This document shows, piece by piece, positions 6,548 through 8,331 of a DNA stretch of 8,331 bases. Position 1 is the first letter of the stretch. Every line of letters begins with the position of its first letter. The stretch comes from Allosphingosinicella sp. Lineage in GTDB: Bacteria; Pseudomonadota; Alphaproteobacteria; Sphingomonadales; Sphingomonadaceae. The DNA is taken from positions 1 to 8,331 of the forward strand of contig JASLBD010000317.1 in the NCBI GenBank assembly GCA_030146745.1, written 5' to 3'. The notes below the pieces were generated by a model. It was not told the origin of the DNA and made no database searches. It saw nothing but the letters and a program-made list of their open reading frames with translations. The translations under genes and the position numbers were made by a program.

Positions 6548-7177
6548 ATGAAGCGCCTTGTCCCAATCCTCCTCGCTCCGCTCCTGCTCGCCGCCTGCAC
6601 GACCGACGGGGCCGGGCCGGCGGCGGCGGTTCCGGCGGCGGCCGAGGGCTGGCGATCGATCGCCACGGACCATGACCTCGAACGGGCTCGCAAGTGGCGG
6701 ACGGCCTGGGTCCGGGCGCTGGCCAAGGCGCGGGCCAGCGGGCATTCGGCCGAGATCGCCAGGGAAGGGATCCTGCTCGAGCCCGACGCGGCGCTTAGGG
6801 GGGTGGCGCCTCCCGCGGGCGATTATCGCTGCCGGGTGCTGAAGGTCGGCGGGCAGGGTGAAGGGCTTCTCGACTATGTCGCCTACCCCTATTTCGACTG
6901 CCGCATCTCGGCCGGCGGCGGAGCGATGGACTTCGTCAAGCTTACCGGCTCGCAGCGGCCCGTCGGTCGGCTGTTTCCCGACGGCGACCGGCGCATGGTC
7001 TTCCTCGGCACGCTCCAGCTCGGCGACGAGCGGGGGACCCTGCGCTACGGCCACGATCGGCAACGCGACATGATCGGCCTTCTGGAGCGGATCGGCGAGC
7101 GCCGCTGGCGCCTGGCCTTCCCCTACCCCGCCTTCGAATCCACGCTCGACGTGATCGAGCTCGTCCCCAAGGAATGA
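6548..7177 (+). CDS. Predicted lipoprotein, DUF4893-like
   Basis: The 209-residue protein begins with a short basic end and hydrophobic stretch ending in the lipobox LAAC (14-17), so C17 is the likely lipidated cysteine and the protein should be anchored in an envelope membrane, probably the outer one. The mature part has DLERARKWRTAWVRAL, then GDYRCRVLKVGG, AYPYFDCRI, KLTGSQRPVGRLFPD and MVFLGTLQLGDE, ending RWRLAFPYPAFESTLDVIELVP. This pattern agrees with my memory of DUF4893 proteins of sphingomonads. Function is unknown. The two further Cys, in YRCRV and FDCRI, could form a disulfide in the periplasm. ATG 6548 is fixed by the signal peptide; the ribosome site is weak. The M20 gene begins five bases after its stop, so the pair is probably one operon of exported proteins. 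Confidence 0.85.
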   Translation: MKRLVPILLAPLLLAACTTDGAGPAAAVPAAAEGWRSIATDHDLERARKWRTAWVRALAKARASGHSAEIAREGILLEPDAALRGVAPPAGDYRCRVLKVGGQGEGLLDYVAYPYFDCRISAGGGAMDFVKLTGSQRPVGRLFPDGDRRMVFLGTLQLGDERGTLRYGHDRQRDMIGLLERIGERRWRLAFPYPAFESTLDVIELVPKE

Positions 7178-7182
7178 CCGGC

Positions 7183-8331
7183 ATGAAACGCCTGCTGCTT
7201 CTCCCCCTGCTCGCTTTCTCCGCGCCGGCCGCCGCCGACCCGCTCGCCGACCAGGTGAAGCAGGACATGCCCTCGCTGATGGCTCTCTACCGCGAGCTCC
7301 ACGCCAATCCCGAGCTGTCGATGCAGGAGGTGAAGACTTCCGCGAGGCTCGCCGCGGAGGCGAGGAAGCTTGGGTTCGAGGTGACGACGGGAGTCGGCAA
7401 GACCGGTGTCGTCGCGGTGATGAAGAACGGTCCGGGCCCGGTGCTCCTGATGCGCGCCGATATGGACGCACTGCCGGTGGCCGAGCAGACCGGCCTGCCC
7501 TTCGCAAGCAAGGTCAAGGCGACCAGCGTCTCCGGCACCGAGAGCGGGGTCATGCACGCCTGCGGCCACGACACCCACATGACCGGCTGGCTGGGCACCG
7601 CCCGGCGGATGGCGGCGACGAAGGGGCAATGGTCGGGAACCCTGGTGATGATCCTCCAGCCGGCCGAGGAGACCGGCGAGGGCGCCAAGGCGATGCTCGA
7701 CGACGGCCTGTTCACCCGCTTCCCCAAGCCCACCCACGCCCTCGCCTGGCACGACAGCGCCTCGCTTCCGGCGGGGGTGATCGGGATCACCGTCGGCCCG
7801 GCCTTCGCCAATGTCGACAGCGTCGACATCGCGGTGAAGGGCGTCGGCGGTCACGGCGCGGTGCCCCAGAACACGCGCGACCCGATCGTTCTGGCCAGCC
7901 GGATCGTCGGCACCCTGCAGACCCTGGTCAGCCGCGAGCTCGACCCGCAGGACGCGGCGGTGGTGACGGTGGGCAGCTTCCAGGGCGGGACCAAGCACAA
8001 CATCATCTCCGACCAGGCGACCCTGCTCCTGACGGTCCGAAGCTACAACGAGAAGACCCGCCGGGCCCTGCTCGACGGAATCCGGCGGATCGCCCGAGGG
8101 GAGGCGATCGCGGCCGGCGTGCCGGAGGACAAGATGCCGGTGGTGACGACAAGGGAAGGCGAGTTCACTCCGGCGGCGATCAACACGGAGAAGCTGAGCG
8201 CCGACACCGCCACGCTCTTCCGCCAGCGCTTCGGGGCGGATCGGGTGAGGGCGGTGCCGCCGCCGATGGTGGGTGAGGATTTCGGCCGCTACCACCTCGC
8301 CGACAAGAATATCGAGAGCCTGATCTTCTGG
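7183..8331 (+). CDS. Exported M20-family amidohydrolase (3' end outside window)
   Basis: The open frame runs 383 codons from ATG 7183 to the right edge without a stop. AAGGA at 7169-7173, inside the end of the preceding gene, supplies the ribosome site nine bases upstream. Residues 1-18 form a Sec-type signal peptide (cleavage probably after SAPAAA), so the enzyme acts in the periplasm or outside. The metal-binding motifs of the M20D group are intact: RADMDALP (91-98), MHACGHDTHM (124-133) and QPAEETGEG (159-167). H224 in GGHGAVPQN opens the dimerisation domain, and GEDFGRYH (364-371) gives the late acidic ligand region. Relatives hydrolyse N-acyl amino acids, hippurate, auxin conjugates or p-aminobenzoyl-glutamate; the substrate cannot be chosen here. 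Perhaps 50 residues are missing at the C-terminus. Confidence 0.93.
   Translation, partial: MKRLLLLPLLAFSAPAAADPLADQVKQDMPSLMALYRELHANPELSMQEVKTSARLAAEARKLGFEVTTGVGKTGVVAVMKNGPGPVLLMRADMDALPVAEQTGLPFASKVKATSVSGTESGVMHACGHDTHMTGWLGTARRMAATKGQWSGTLVMILQPAEETGEGAKAMLDDGLFTRFPKPTHALAWHDSASLPAGVIGITVGPAFANVDSVDIAVKGVGGHGAVPQNTRDPIVLASRIVGTLQTLVSRELDPQDAAVVTVGSFQGGTKHNIISDQATLLLTVRSYNEKTRRALLDGIRRIARGEAIAAGVPEDKMPVVTTREGEFTPAAINTEKLSADTATLFRQRFGADRVRAVPPPMVGEDFGRYHLADKNIESLIFW

Overview
The window is GC-rich, tightly packed DNA from what is very probably an alphaproteobacterium of the Sphingomonadales. The evidence is the codon and GC style, a DUF4893-like lipoprotein, and dispersed composite palindromes of a kind I associate with sphingomonad genomes. 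This placement is inference, because no rRNA or other phylogenetic marker is present.

Layout. Positions 2-124 hold the 3' end of an ArgR-type arginine repressor gene. It overlaps the argininosuccinate synthase gene argG (121-1353) by four bases. A 350-bp stretch without a gene follows (1354-1703), rich in GTTC/GAAC half-sites and small hairpins. Next come two genes on the + strand: a 203-aa protein of unknown function with an Ala/Gly-rich tail (1704-2315) and a DyP-type heme peroxidase (2472-3833). They are separated by a 130-bp cloverleaf-like repeat. A second kind of composite palindrome fills the convergent gap to argH (argininosuccinate lyase, - strand, 3979-5349). A second copy of the first repeat family lies in the divergent region between argH and a YjbQ/UPF0047 gene (5595-6014). 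A YbaK/ProX-type deacylase gene (6019-6486) follows four bases later. After a short REP-like palindrome come a predicted lipoprotein (6548-7177) and, five bases on, an exported M20-family amidohydrolase (7183 to the window end, truncated by the edge).

How the genes relate. ArgG joins citrulline and aspartate, ArgH splits the product into arginine and fumarate, and ArgR is their expected regulator. The argR-argG-...-argH order recalls the arg clusters of actinobacteria, except that argH is inverted here and a DyP peroxidase pair lies between argG and argH. The 203-aa protein and the peroxidase look like a functional pair, because removing the repeat would leave only 26 bp between them. The YjbQ/YbaK pair and the lipoprotein/M20 pair look like ordinary two-gene operons.

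The points most worth following are the two repeat families that share one architecture but not one sequence, the unknown partner of the DyP peroxidase, the apparently lost start codon of argH, and a LexA-box-like site downstream of argG.
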